Positions 6,571-12,074 of a stretch of DNA of 12,647 nucleotides are shown here, piece after piece. Position 1 is the stretch's first letter, and each line of letters begins with the position of its first letter. The position numbers and the translations under genes are program-made. The stretch is from Acidobacteriota bacterium (GTDB taxonomy: Bacteria > Acidobacteriota > Terriglobia > Acidiferrales > 2-02-FULL-67-57). Where the stretch lies: NCBI GenBank assembly GCA_016189965.1, contig JACPRL010000176.1:1-12647 (forward strand), given 5' to 3'. The notes under the pieces were generated by a model. The model was not told the origin of the DNA. It made no database searches and saw only the letters and a list, made by a program, of their open reading frames with translations.

Positions 6571-7388
6571 CGCGACTCCACCCGCTCCGCCGGCTCGGGG
6601 GTCGAGCTTTGAGCCGGAGCGGAAGCGGACTCCGGCAGGGTCTCGCCGTGCCGCAGCGCGGCCAGCTTGGCGTACTTGAGGAAGCTCGAGAGCGCGGTGA
6701 CGTTCGCAATCAGCCAGCCGCGGTAGCCGTCGCGGAAGCCTTGCTGGAGGAGGAAGGTGCGGAACAACATCCATGGTGGGCTAAAGAGGAGCGGGAGCAG
6801 CCAGTGGCGGTGCCCGGCGGCGTAGAGCTCGCGCGCCGCCAGCGTCGTGTAGGTGTTGATCTGCGCGACGTGCTCGGCCAGCGAGGTGAAGGTGTGGTGG
6901 TAGAGCTCGCCGCGCAGCCGCTCGACTCGCCCCTCCACTTCCACCGACTCGTGCAGCCAGCCGACAAAGCGCGCGCGGTCGCGCCGGTAGAGGCGGAGCT
7001 TGAAGTCGGGATACCAGCCCGAATGGCGAATCCAGGCGCCCAGATAGCGCGCGCCGCGCGGCATCTCATAACCGGCCGCTTGCAGCTCGTGCGTTTTCCA
7101 GCGTTCCAATTCGGCGCGCAACTCGAGACTCAACTCTTCATCAGCGTCCAAGTTGAAGATCCAATCGTTGCTGGCCCGGGCGGCGGCGAAATTTTTCTGC
7201 TCGCTGTAGTTCGTCCAGGGCCGCTCAAGGACGCGCGCGCCGTGCTCCCGCGCCAGCTCGCGCGTGCGGTCGGTGCTGCCCGAGTCCACCAAGACGATCT
7301 CATCGGCCAGCCCCGCCACTGAGGCGAGCGCCCGGGGCAGGGTGCGCTCCTCGTTGAGCGTGATGACAGTGACGCTGATTCGGTTCAT
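6567..7388 (-). CDS. Family 2 glycosyltransferase, WaaE/KdtX-like
   Basis: A 273-residue GT-A glycosyltransferase that probably adds a sugar to an envelope glycan, at the cytoplasmic face of the inner membrane. N-terminal 'ISVTVITLNEERTLPRALAS' (4-23) and 'DEIVLVDSGSTDRT' (29-42) form the nucleotide-sugar fold, and 'NLDADEEL' gives the metal-binding DxD (Asp81, Asp83). 'GWYPDFKLRLYRR' and 'VGWLHESVEVEG' are typical of the beta-1,4-glucosyltransferase-like subgroup that includes enterobacterial WaaE of LPS inner core. A hydrophobic, membrane-associated stretch (WLLPLLFSPPWMLFRTFLLQQ) follows, and the tail is a Pro/Ser/Glu-rich low-complexity segment that ends in the stop overlapping the prepilin peptidase start. 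The acceptor is unknown; LPS core is the default guess, but pilin glycosylation is possible given the coupling to pilD. The ribosome site is weak. Confidence 0.88.
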   Translation of the reverse strand: MNRISVTVITLNEERTLPRALASVAGLADEIVLVDSGSTDRTRELAREHGARVLERPWTNYSEQKNFAAARASNDWIFNLDADEELSLELRAELERWKTHELQAAGYEMPRGARYLGAWIRHSGWYPDFKLRLYRRDRARFVGWLHESVEVEGRVERLRGELYHHTFTSLAEHVAQINTYTTLAARELYAAGHRHWLLPLLFSPPWMLFRTFLLQQGFRDGYRGWLIANVTALSSFLKYAKLAALRHGETLPESASAPAQSSTPEPAERVESR

Positions 7389-7471
7389 TCCGGTCGCCCG
7401 CCGCGATTATCGCAAATCCGCCCCCGCAGATGTAGTCCGATCATCGGCCGCGGGAAGGAAGCGGAGGCAGG

Positions 7472-7501
7472 TTGACAGTGTCGGCACTGGCCGAGAATAA
7501 T
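7472..7501 (+). promoter_or_regulatory. Near-consensus sigma-70 promoter of the ABHD18-like gene
   Basis: A perfect TTGACA -35 (7472-7477), an 18-bp spacer and an AATAAT -10 (7496-7501, five of six). Transcription should start near 7508, giving a leader of about 14 nt before the ATG at 7522. This is the strongest promoter match I found in the window. Confidence 0.65.
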
Positions 7502-7519
7502 CTCTGGCCTGGCCCAGAG
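7502..7519 (+). repeat. Inverted repeat at the start site of the ABHD18-like gene
   Basis: CTCTGG (7502-7507) and CCAGAG (7514-7519) form a perfect 6-bp inverted repeat with a 6-bp centre. It begins right after the -10 and ends two bases before the start codon. It could be a repressor operator at the transcription start or, if transcription starts upstream of it, a hairpin over the ribosome entry site, where no clear Shine-Dalgarno is visible. Confidence 0.45.
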
Positions 7520-7521
7520 CC

Positions 7522-8553
7522 ATGCTCGAACGCGCTATCCATTCCGTTGAACGCGCCCTCTGGCGCCGCGAGACGCGCCGCCGCACCTATGCCTTTGAGT
7601 GGGGCATCGAACTGCTGGGGGGCGATGCGCGCCGCGACGACCCGCGGCGCTTTCTGCGCGACTACGCGGAGAAGGCGCTGGCCACAAGCGACGCCTTCTT
7701 CGCCACCGGTCCCGCCGAGTGGTACCAACTGGAGAACAATCTGCTCACCTTCCCCAGCGCCCTCCAGTCGCCCTATCCGGAAAACAACCTGGCGGTGGCG
7801 CGCTGGTTTCCGGCCGCGAGCGCGGAGAATGGCCGCCCGGGCGCTGCGCGCGGCGCTGTCATCGTGCTGCCCCAGTGGAACGCCGATCCGGACGGCCACG
7901 TCAACATCTGCCGGCTGCTGGCGCGCTTCGGCACGAGCGCGCTGCGCCTGAGCCTGCCTTACCACGACGAGCGGACGCCGGCGGGGCTCGAGCGCGCCGA
8001 CTTCATGGTCAGCCCGAACGTGGGGCTGACGCTGCAAGCCTCGCGCCAGGCGGTGCTCGACGTCCGGCGCGCCGCGCGCTGGCTCGAGCAGCAGGGCTAT
8101 GATCGGCTCGGCATTCTCGGCACCAGCATCGGCTCTTCGGTGGCCTTCATCAGCGTCGCCCACGAGCCCACCCTGCAAACCGGTGTCTTCCTCCACGTCT
8201 CGACCTACTTCGCCGACGTTGTCCGCACCGGGCTGACCACCGCCCACGTCTGGCAAGCGATGGAAGGCCGGCTTACCGCCGAAGAGATCCGCCACTTCTG
8301 GGCGCCCATCAGCCCCTACCCCTACGTGTCGCGGCTCCGCGGGGCGGGGAAGAAGCTCTTGCTCATCTCCGGCCGCTACGACCTCTCGTTTCGGTTTGAA
8401 TTCTCCCGCCGGCTCTGGGAGACGATGGAAGACCAGGGAATTCCGCACCAGCGGCTCGTCCTGCCCTGCGGCCATTACACCCTCGGGCACTTGCCCTTCA
8501 GCTATTGGGCCGGCGCGCGCTTCCTGCCCTTCCTCCGCCGCGCCCTGAGCTAA
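7522..8553 (+). CDS. Alpha/beta hydrolase, ABHD18-like
   Basis: A 343-residue predicted cytosolic hydrolase with no signal peptide. The triad is visible: nucleophile Ser202 in GTSIG (200-204) with strand 'RLGILG' before it, acid Asp287 in 'LLISGRYDLSF', and His318 in 'LPCGHYTLGHLPFSY'. Earlier 'AVIVLPQWNADPDGHVNICRLLARFG' (112-137) and 'LRLSLPYHDERTP' (141-153) give the first strands and the oxyanion region. The layout (long N-terminal region with 'NNLLTFPSAL', late Asp and His) fits the ABHD18/DUF2048-type group, for which I know no firmly established bacterial substrate; esterase or lipase-like activity is the default. It is a single-gene unit with its own strong promoter, divergent from the glycosyltransferase gene and convergent with the ammonia-lyase gene. 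The ATG at 7522 is the only sensible start: the next Met is residue 162. Confidence 0.85.
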   Translation: MLERAIHSVERALWRRETRRRTYAFEWGIELLGGDARRDDPRRFLRDYAEKALATSDAFFATGPAEWYQLENNLLTFPSALQSPYPENNLAVARWFPAASAENGRPGAARGAVIVLPQWNADPDGHVNICRLLARFGTSALRLSLPYHDERTPAGLERADFMVSPNVGLTLQASRQAVLDVRRAARWLEQQGYDRLGILGTSIGSSVAFISVAHEPTLQTGVFLHVSTYFADVVRTGLTTAHVWQAMEGRLTAEEIRHFWAPISPYPYVSRLRGAGKKLLLISGRYDLSFRFEFSRRLWETMEDQGIPHQRLVLPCGHYTLGHLPFSYWAGARFLPFLRRALS

Positions 8554-8560
8554 ACAAGAC

Positions 8561-8588
8561 GAAACTCGAAAAGCGGAACTCGAAACTC
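8561..8588 (+). repeat. Four degenerate tandem heptamers (GAAACTC type)
   Basis: GAAACTC, GAAAAGC, GGAACTC and GAAACTC stand head to tail with a 7-bp period, filling most of the 46-bp gap between the convergent ABHD18-like and ammonia-lyase genes. The first and last units are identical. There is no hairpin, so this is not an ordinary terminator. Confidence 0.75.
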
Positions 8589-8599
8589 GTTGCCGCAGG

Positions 8600-10105
8600 T
8601 TACTTGGCGATGAGCTTCTGGAAGGTGTGCTCGGAGATGAGCCGGCGCGCGGCTTCGATGTCAGGTGCCAGCTCGCGGTCGGCTTCGAGCGTCGGCACCG
8701 CCTTGCGCACCGCGGCGTGCGCCTGCGCCGCCAGCTTGCCGGTCTTGAGCGGCGCCAGCAGGTCAATCCCCTGGCAGGCGCAGAGCAGCTCGATCGCCAG
8801 GATGGTCTTGACGTTCTCCACCACCTGCCGCGCCTTGAGCGCCGCGCCCATGCTCATCGAAACGAAGTCTTCGTTGCCGCTCGTCGGAATCGAATCCACC
8901 GAGGCCGGATGCGCCAGCCCCTTGTTCTCCGAGGCCAGCGCTGCCGCCGTGACCTGCGCCATCATCAGCCCGGAATTGAGCCCCGGCTGGCGCGTAAGGA
9001 AGGCCGGCAGTTCGCTCAGCGCCGGGTTCACCAGCCGCTCGCACCGCCGCTCGCTGATGTTGCCGAGCTGTGCCAGCGCCAGCGCCAGGACATCGAGCGC
9101 CAGGGCCACCGGCTGGCCGTGGAAGTTGCCCCCCGAAAGGATTTCCCCTTGCTCGGCGAAGACCAGTGGGTTGTCGGTGCCCGCGTTCAACTCCACTTCA
9201 AGGATGCGGCGCACGAACCCCAGCGCTTCGCGCACCGCCCCGTGCACCTGCGGGGCGCAGCGCAGGCTGTAGGCGTCCTGCACCCGCTCGCAGGCAATGT
9301 GCGACTGGCGAATCTCGCTGCCCTCGTTCAGTCGTCGCAGGTTCTCCGCCGACTGCAACTGCCCGTGGAAGGGCCGCAGCTTGTGGATGCGCTCGTCGAA
9401 GGCCACCGGCGTGCCGCGCAGGGCGTCGAGGGAGAGCGCGGCGGCCACGTCGGCCGTATCCACCAGGTTGCGCGCTTCGAGCCAGGCCAGCAAGCCCACA
9501 GCCAGCGAGGGCTGAGTGCCGTTGATGAGCGCCAGGCCTTCCTTGGCCTCGAGGTCGAGTCTCTTCAGCCCCGCTTTCTTGAGCGCAATCAACCCCGGCA
9601 CGCGCTGGCCGCCGACAAAGGCTTCGCCTTCGCCGAGCAACACCAGCGCCAGGTGCGCCAACGGGGCCAGATCGCCGCTCGCCCCCACCGAGCCGCGCGA
9701 GGGAATCACAGGATGGATGCCGCGATTGAGCAGCCCGCACAGCGTCTCCACCACCAGTTGGCGCACGCCCGAATAGCCTTTGGCCAGCACGTTGGTGCGC
9801 AGCAAGAGGATGGCGCGGACTTCCGCCTCGCCGAGCGGCTCGCCAACGCCGCTGGCGTGGCTGCGCAGCAGGTTCACCTGCGCGGCGCGCAGTTCTTTGG
9901 GCGAGAGCTTGACGCGTGCCAGGTCGCCGAACCCGGTCGTGACGCCATAGACGACCTTCTCTTCGGCCACCAGCCTCTCGACCAGCTTCCGCCCTTGCTT
10001 CATCTTCGCCCGTGCCCGCGCCGCCAGCGCCACGGTCGCGCGGCCGAAGACCACCTGCTCGAACTGTTCCAGCGTCAAGTCGTTTCCGGTCAGCTCAATC
10101 GTCAT
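8600..10105 (-). CDS. hutH: Histidine ammonia-lyase (MIO enzyme), with altered active-site motif
   Basis: A cytosolic lyase of the MIO family that deaminates histidine to urocanate. 501 residues, normal for HutH. The MIO-forming triad Ala142-Ser143-Gly144 sits in 'SRGSVGASGDLAPLAHLAL'. Other active-site positions match Pseudomonas putida HutH almost by number: Tyr53 in YGVTTGFG, His83 in SHASG, Asn195 in INGTQ, Gln276/Tyr279/Arg282 in 'VQDAYSLRCAPQ' and Phe328 in GGNFHGQP. His83 favours histidine (or tyrosine) over phenylalanine. Odd: the usual NQEDHVSM motif, which holds the catalytic Glu, reads NEDFVSM (411-417), one residue shorter and with Phe for His. Substrate is therefore less certain than the family. 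No hutU, hutI or hutG is nearby; instead it is last in a run with thioesterase and thiolase-like genes. The start overlaps the thioesterase stop by 11 bp. The start is preceded by a GA-rich stretch. Confidence 0.88.
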   Translation of the reverse strand: MTIELTGNDLTLEQFEQVVFGRATVALAARARAKMKQGRKLVERLVAEEKVVYGVTTGFGDLARVKLSPKELRAAQVNLLRSHASGVGEPLGEAEVRAILLLRTNVLAKGYSGVRQLVVETLCGLLNRGIHPVIPSRGSVGASGDLAPLAHLALVLLGEGEAFVGGQRVPGLIALKKAGLKRLDLEAKEGLALINGTQPSLAVGLLAWLEARNLVDTADVAAALSLDALRGTPVAFDERIHKLRPFHGQLQSAENLRRLNEGSEIRQSHIACERVQDAYSLRCAPQVHGAVREALGFVRRILEVELNAGTDNPLVFAEQGEILSGGNFHGQPVALALDVLALALAQLGNISERRCERLVNPALSELPAFLTRQPGLNSGLMMAQVTAAALASENKGLAHPASVDSIPTSGNEDFVSMSMGAALKARQVVENVKTILAIELLCACQGIDLLAPLKTGKLAAQAHAAVRKAVPTLEADRELAPDIEAARRLISEHTFQKLIAK

Positions 10106-10559
10106 CGCGCTTCTCTTCGCTCTCTGCGCCTCTGCGGTTATCGGTCCCGAGCAGCGCCCGCCGGTAGCGCTCCGGCAGCGCGCGCGGGCGTCCGCGGCGG
10201 TCAGTGATGACGTGCAGCGTCTCCCCGCTCGCCACCTTCCGCCCGCCCAGGTTCAGCACCTCGTAGCTGAACCGGATGACGCGGCTGCGGGCCGCCTCGA
10301 GCCGCGTGCGGACGGTGAGCAGGTCGTCATAGCGCACCGGGGCGTGGTAGCGGCAGCGCGCCTCCGCCACCGTAGCATAGCAGCCCTCGCACTCTTCTAG
10401 CTCTCGATAGACGAAGCCGCGCTGGCGGAAAAACTCCGTTCGCCCCAGCTCGAACCATACGAAATGGTTGGCGTAGTACGCCACGCCCATCTGATCCGTT
10501 TCCGCGTAGCGCACCCGCACCGTAACCTCGACGGTGTCCCGCGGCTCCTTCCCTTTCAA
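10095..10559 (-). CDS. Acyl-CoA thioesterase, YbgC/FadM-type hotdog protein
   Basis: A single hotdog domain that probably hydrolyses acyl-CoA thioesters in the cytosol. The 4HBT signature is 'VRVRYAETDQMGVAYYANHF' (14-33), with the catalytic Asp22 aligned to the Asp of 'DTDAGGVVYHANY'; the following His is Tyr29 here. 'CRYHAPVRYDDLLTVRTRL' (69-87) and 'SYEVLN' (98-103) are also typical. There is no ATG near the expected N-terminus; TTG at 10559 gives 154 residues and about 13 residues before the first strand, as in relatives. GTG codons 14-16 codons in would cut the first strand. The frame is open further upstream, but that is sequence antisense/out of frame over the Dabb gene. The C-terminal tail (after about residue 138, 'LLGTDNRRGAESEEKRDDD') is encoded by an octamer repeat and the overlap with hutH, and probably is not part of the fold. 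Confidence 0.82.
   Translation of the reverse strand: MKGKEPRDTVEVTVRVRYAETDQMGVAYYANHFVWFELGRTEFFRQRGFVYRELEECEGCYATVAEARCRYHAPVRYDDLLTVRTRLEAARSRVIRFSYEVLNLGGRKVASGETLHVITDRRGRPRALPERYRRALLGTDNRRGAESEEKRDDD
10122..10137 (-). repeat. CTCTGCGN octamer repeat inside the thioesterase 3' end / hutH leader
   Basis: On the plus strand CTCTGCGC (10122-10129) and CTCTGCGG (10130-10137) are tandem 8-bp units, with a decayed third unit around 10113-10121 (CTCTTCGCT). Read on the gene strand this is the GCAGAG-rich stretch just upstream of the hutH ATG. It codes for part of the thioesterase tail. The same C-T-Y-T-G-Y-G-N octamer recurs at 11005-11028. Confidence 0.65.
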
Positions 10560-10594
10560 TCCGCTTCTATCTGTTTGTACCCGTGATTTCAACT

Positions 10595-10984
10595 TTAGGG
10601 GTTGGTGACTTGCAGCGAGCGGCTCTCTTCGCGGAGGGGGATGTAGACCTTGTACCACTCGTCGTGCGCGGGGTGCTCGGCGTAGGCGTCGGCCGCCGCC
10701 CGGCTCTCGAACTCGATGGCGAAGGCGTAGTGGTACTCGCGCGGCTGCACCCGGTCGGTCTTCAGCCAAACGTTCTTGATGCCAGGGACCTTGGCCGCCA
10801 TCGTCTGGATGCCCTCGATGGCCTGCTGCCGCTGCTCCGGCGTCGCCTCCGCCTTCCACTTGCCCGCCACCACGTGCAGCACCGTCTGGGGCGTGCCGTA
10901 CTTGTTCTGCCCCACCGCCACCCCGATCTGAAACACCGCCATGAGCACCAACACCGCCAACACGATGAGAATTGCCCGCCGCAT
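10595..10984 (-). CDS. Membrane-anchored or secreted Dabb-domain protein
   Basis: A 129-residue protein: N-terminal hydrophobic segment (residues 4-25, 'AILIVLAVLVLMAVFQIGVAVG') acting as signal or anchor, then one ferredoxin-like alpha/beta barrel (Dabb, stress-responsive barrel) domain. Domain cues are 'VLHVVAGKWKAEATPEQR' (35-52), 'MAAKVPGIKNVWL' (62-74), 'HYAFAIEFESRAAADAYAEH' (85-104) and 'HDEWYKVYIPL' (107-117). Dabb domains usually dimerise; some act as enzymes, many have no known role, and a secreted form is less common than cytosolic ones. The start is supported by a strong GGGAGG ribosome site (10998-10993), 8 nt upstream. It lies 56 nt downstream of a DUF35 gene and 35 nt upstream of the thioesterase gene in the same direction. 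Function unknown. Confidence 0.85.
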   Translation of the reverse strand: MRRAILIVLAVLVLMAVFQIGVAVGQNKYGTPQTVLHVVAGKWKAEATPEQRQQAIEGIQTMAAKVPGIKNVWLKTDRVQPREYHYAFAIEFESRAAADAYAEHPAHDEWYKVYIPLREESRSLQVTNP

Positions 10985-11004
10985 CGCTCTTTCCTCCCTG
11001 TGTT

Positions 11005-11028
11005 CTTTGTACCTTTGTGTCTTTGTGG
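11005..11028 (-). repeat. CTTTGTGN octamer repeat in the Dabb gene leader
   Basis: On the plus strand three tandem 8-bp units, CTTTGTAC, CTTTGTGT and CTTTGTGG, begin at 11005, 11013 and 11021. On the gene strand they read as ACAAAG every 8 nt, directly before the GGGAGG ribosome site of the Dabb gene. With the adjacent 12-bp duplication, nearly all of the 56-bp gap is repeat. Confidence 0.75.
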
Positions 11029-11052
11029 CTAGATCAATTCCTAGATCAATTC
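11029..11052. repeat. Perfect 12-bp tandem duplication at a stop codon
   Basis: CTAGATCAATTC occurs twice head to tail (11029-11040 and 11041-11052). The inner copy encodes the last residues Glu?-Leu-Ile and the TAG stop of the DUF35 gene (gene strand GAATTGATCTAG); the outer copy follows immediately, repeating the same end including a second in-frame TAG. Confidence 0.95.
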
Positions 11053-11529
11053 GAAGCCTTCGACGTCGAGGATGGAGCCGCTGCGCTTGGCCTTGGGCTT
11101 GATCACCGCGCGCACCCGCGCTCCACTCTCGACCTGCTCGGGGTCGCTCACCTTAAGCAGGCGATGCAGAAACACAGTCGTGGCCCCTTCAAAGCGCACC
11201 AGCGCCAGCGCCTGCGGCGTCTCGAGCCGCCGGCCATCATGGTCGAAGTAGCTGAAGGTGAAGCTCACCAGCGTCCCTTCAGGCTTCACCGCCACCTCTT
11301 CGCTCAACTCGGCAAAGCAGCGCTCGCAGAAGGCCCGCGCGGGAACATAAACCTGCGCGCAGGCGGCGCAGCGCGTCCCCACCAGCTCCCCGCGCTCCTT
11401 GAGCGCCCGGAGGAAAATCTGCCCGCCCACGCCGGCGGTGTAGAGCGATTCCAGCGGGATTCCGCCCGGCCACACCCGCGGCGGGTGCTTCGGCTGTTCT
11501 GCCGCTCGGTCGTTCTTCGCCGCTTTCAT
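11041..11529 (-). CDS. Zn-ribbon / OB-fold DUF35 protein (second of a tandem pair)
   Basis: A 162-residue DUF35 protein: rubredoxin-like zinc ribbon with CxxC pairs (Cys54/Cys57 in RCAACAQ, Cys68/Cys71 in FCERCF), then an OB-fold ('GTLVSFTFSYFDHDGRRLETPQALALVRFEG' region and 'SGARVRAVIKPK', ending 'ILDVEGFELI'). DUF35 proteins are known partners of thiolase-fold enzymes, where they bind or channel acyl-CoA (ChsH2 with Ltp2, BbsA with BbsB, and the archaeal thiolase-HMG-CoA synthase complex). The start overlaps the stop of the first DUF35 gene (ATGA) and has a GGGAG ribosome site 5 nt upstream (11539-11535), so both are made together. It has a longer N-terminal lead than its ORF neighbour's core requires ('KNDRAAEQPKHPPRVWPGGIPLE'), partly low-complexity. 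Confidence 0.92.
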   Translation of the reverse strand: MKAAKNDRAAEQPKHPPRVWPGGIPLESLYTAGVGGQIFLRALKERGELVGTRCAACAQVYVPARAFCERCFAELSEEVAVKPEGTLVSFTFSYFDHDGRRLETPQALALVRFEGATTVFLHRLLKVSDPEQVESGARVRAVIKPKAKRSGSILDVEGFELI

Positions 11530-12074
11530 CGCCGCTCCCTCTTGCCCGCGCTCTTCTGTTCTTTGAGCGGTTCGAAGTAGAGGATGTCGGTGACGCTGCC
11601 GGTGCGCTCTCGCGCCGGCTTCCAGACGGCGCGCACGCGCATGCCCACACGCACCGCTTTCGGGTTCACGCGGCCGAGCACGTGCATGATGCCCGTGCCG
11701 GGCGCCGCGCCGTCAATCTCAATGACGGCGGGAATCTCCGGCTGCTTCAGCCGCCGCACGTCCCACGATACGTAGCAGAGAGAAAAAGTATTCACCGTGC
11801 CCGTATCCTCGACGTAGACCCACTCGTCGGTCGGCCGGAAGCAGCGCTCGCAGAACATCCGCGGCGGAATCAGCGTGCGCTGGCAACGATGGCAGCGGCG
11901 GGCGATGAGCCGACCGTTCTTCAGCTCTTCGAGGTAGCGTCCGATGGCTACGCCCGTGTCCCAAGCGTAGCGAATTTTCGGGACGTAGCGCACGCTGAAG
12001 ACCTTGCCTTTCTCGAGGTCGCTCAGCTCGAGCGCCGTCCCCCGCACCGTCTTCGGCTCTCCGTTTCCCTTCAT
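11526..12074 (-). CDS. Zn-ribbon / OB-fold DUF35 protein (first of a tandem pair)
   Basis: A 182-residue paralogue of the next gene. The zinc ribbon has Cys61/Cys64 (RCHRCQ) and Cys75/Cys78 (FCERCF); the OB-fold follows ('TGTVNTFSLCYVSWDVRR', 'EIPAVIEIDGAAPGTGIMHVLGRV', 'VGMRVRAVWKPARERTGSVTDILYFEP'). The helical lead 'RYAWDTGVAIGRYLEELKNGRLIARRCHRCQ' is typical of thiolase-associated DUF35 subunits. It overlaps the thiolase-like gene by 4 bp (ATGA) and the second DUF35 gene by 4 bp, so three proteins are translationally coupled. A thiolase-like subunit with two different DUF35 subunits suggests a heteromeric complex. The C-terminus is a basic tail (EQKSAGKRERR). Confidence 0.92.
   Translation of the reverse strand: MKGNGEPKTVRGTALELSDLEKGKVFSVRYVPKIRYAWDTGVAIGRYLEELKNGRLIARRCHRCQRTLIPPRMFCERCFRPTDEWVYVEDTGTVNTFSLCYVSWDVRRLKQPEIPAVIEIDGAAPGTGIMHVLGRVNPKAVRVGMRVRAVWKPARERTGSVTDILYFEPLKEQKSAGKRERR

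Noticed and set aside
7441..8766. 441-codon minus-strand open frame over the ABHD18-like gene
   Set aside because: Antisense shadow without motifs; it also runs through the heptamer repeat and into hutH in another frame.
8600..10105. A hut operon
   Set aside because: Only the lyase is present; no urocanase, imidazolonepropionase or formimidoylglutamase sequence is visible.
8627..10207. 526-codon plus-strand open frame over the ammonia-lyase gene
   Set aside because: It is a high-GC antisense shadow: no recognisable motif, rich in Arg/Gln/Ala, while the minus-strand frame encodes a full MIO enzyme.
10560..10859. Upstream continuation of the thioesterase frame
   Set aside because: It overlaps the Dabb gene in another frame, is Gly/Ala/Arg-rich with no motif, and would place 100 extra residues before a hotdog fold that normally starts within about 15 residues.
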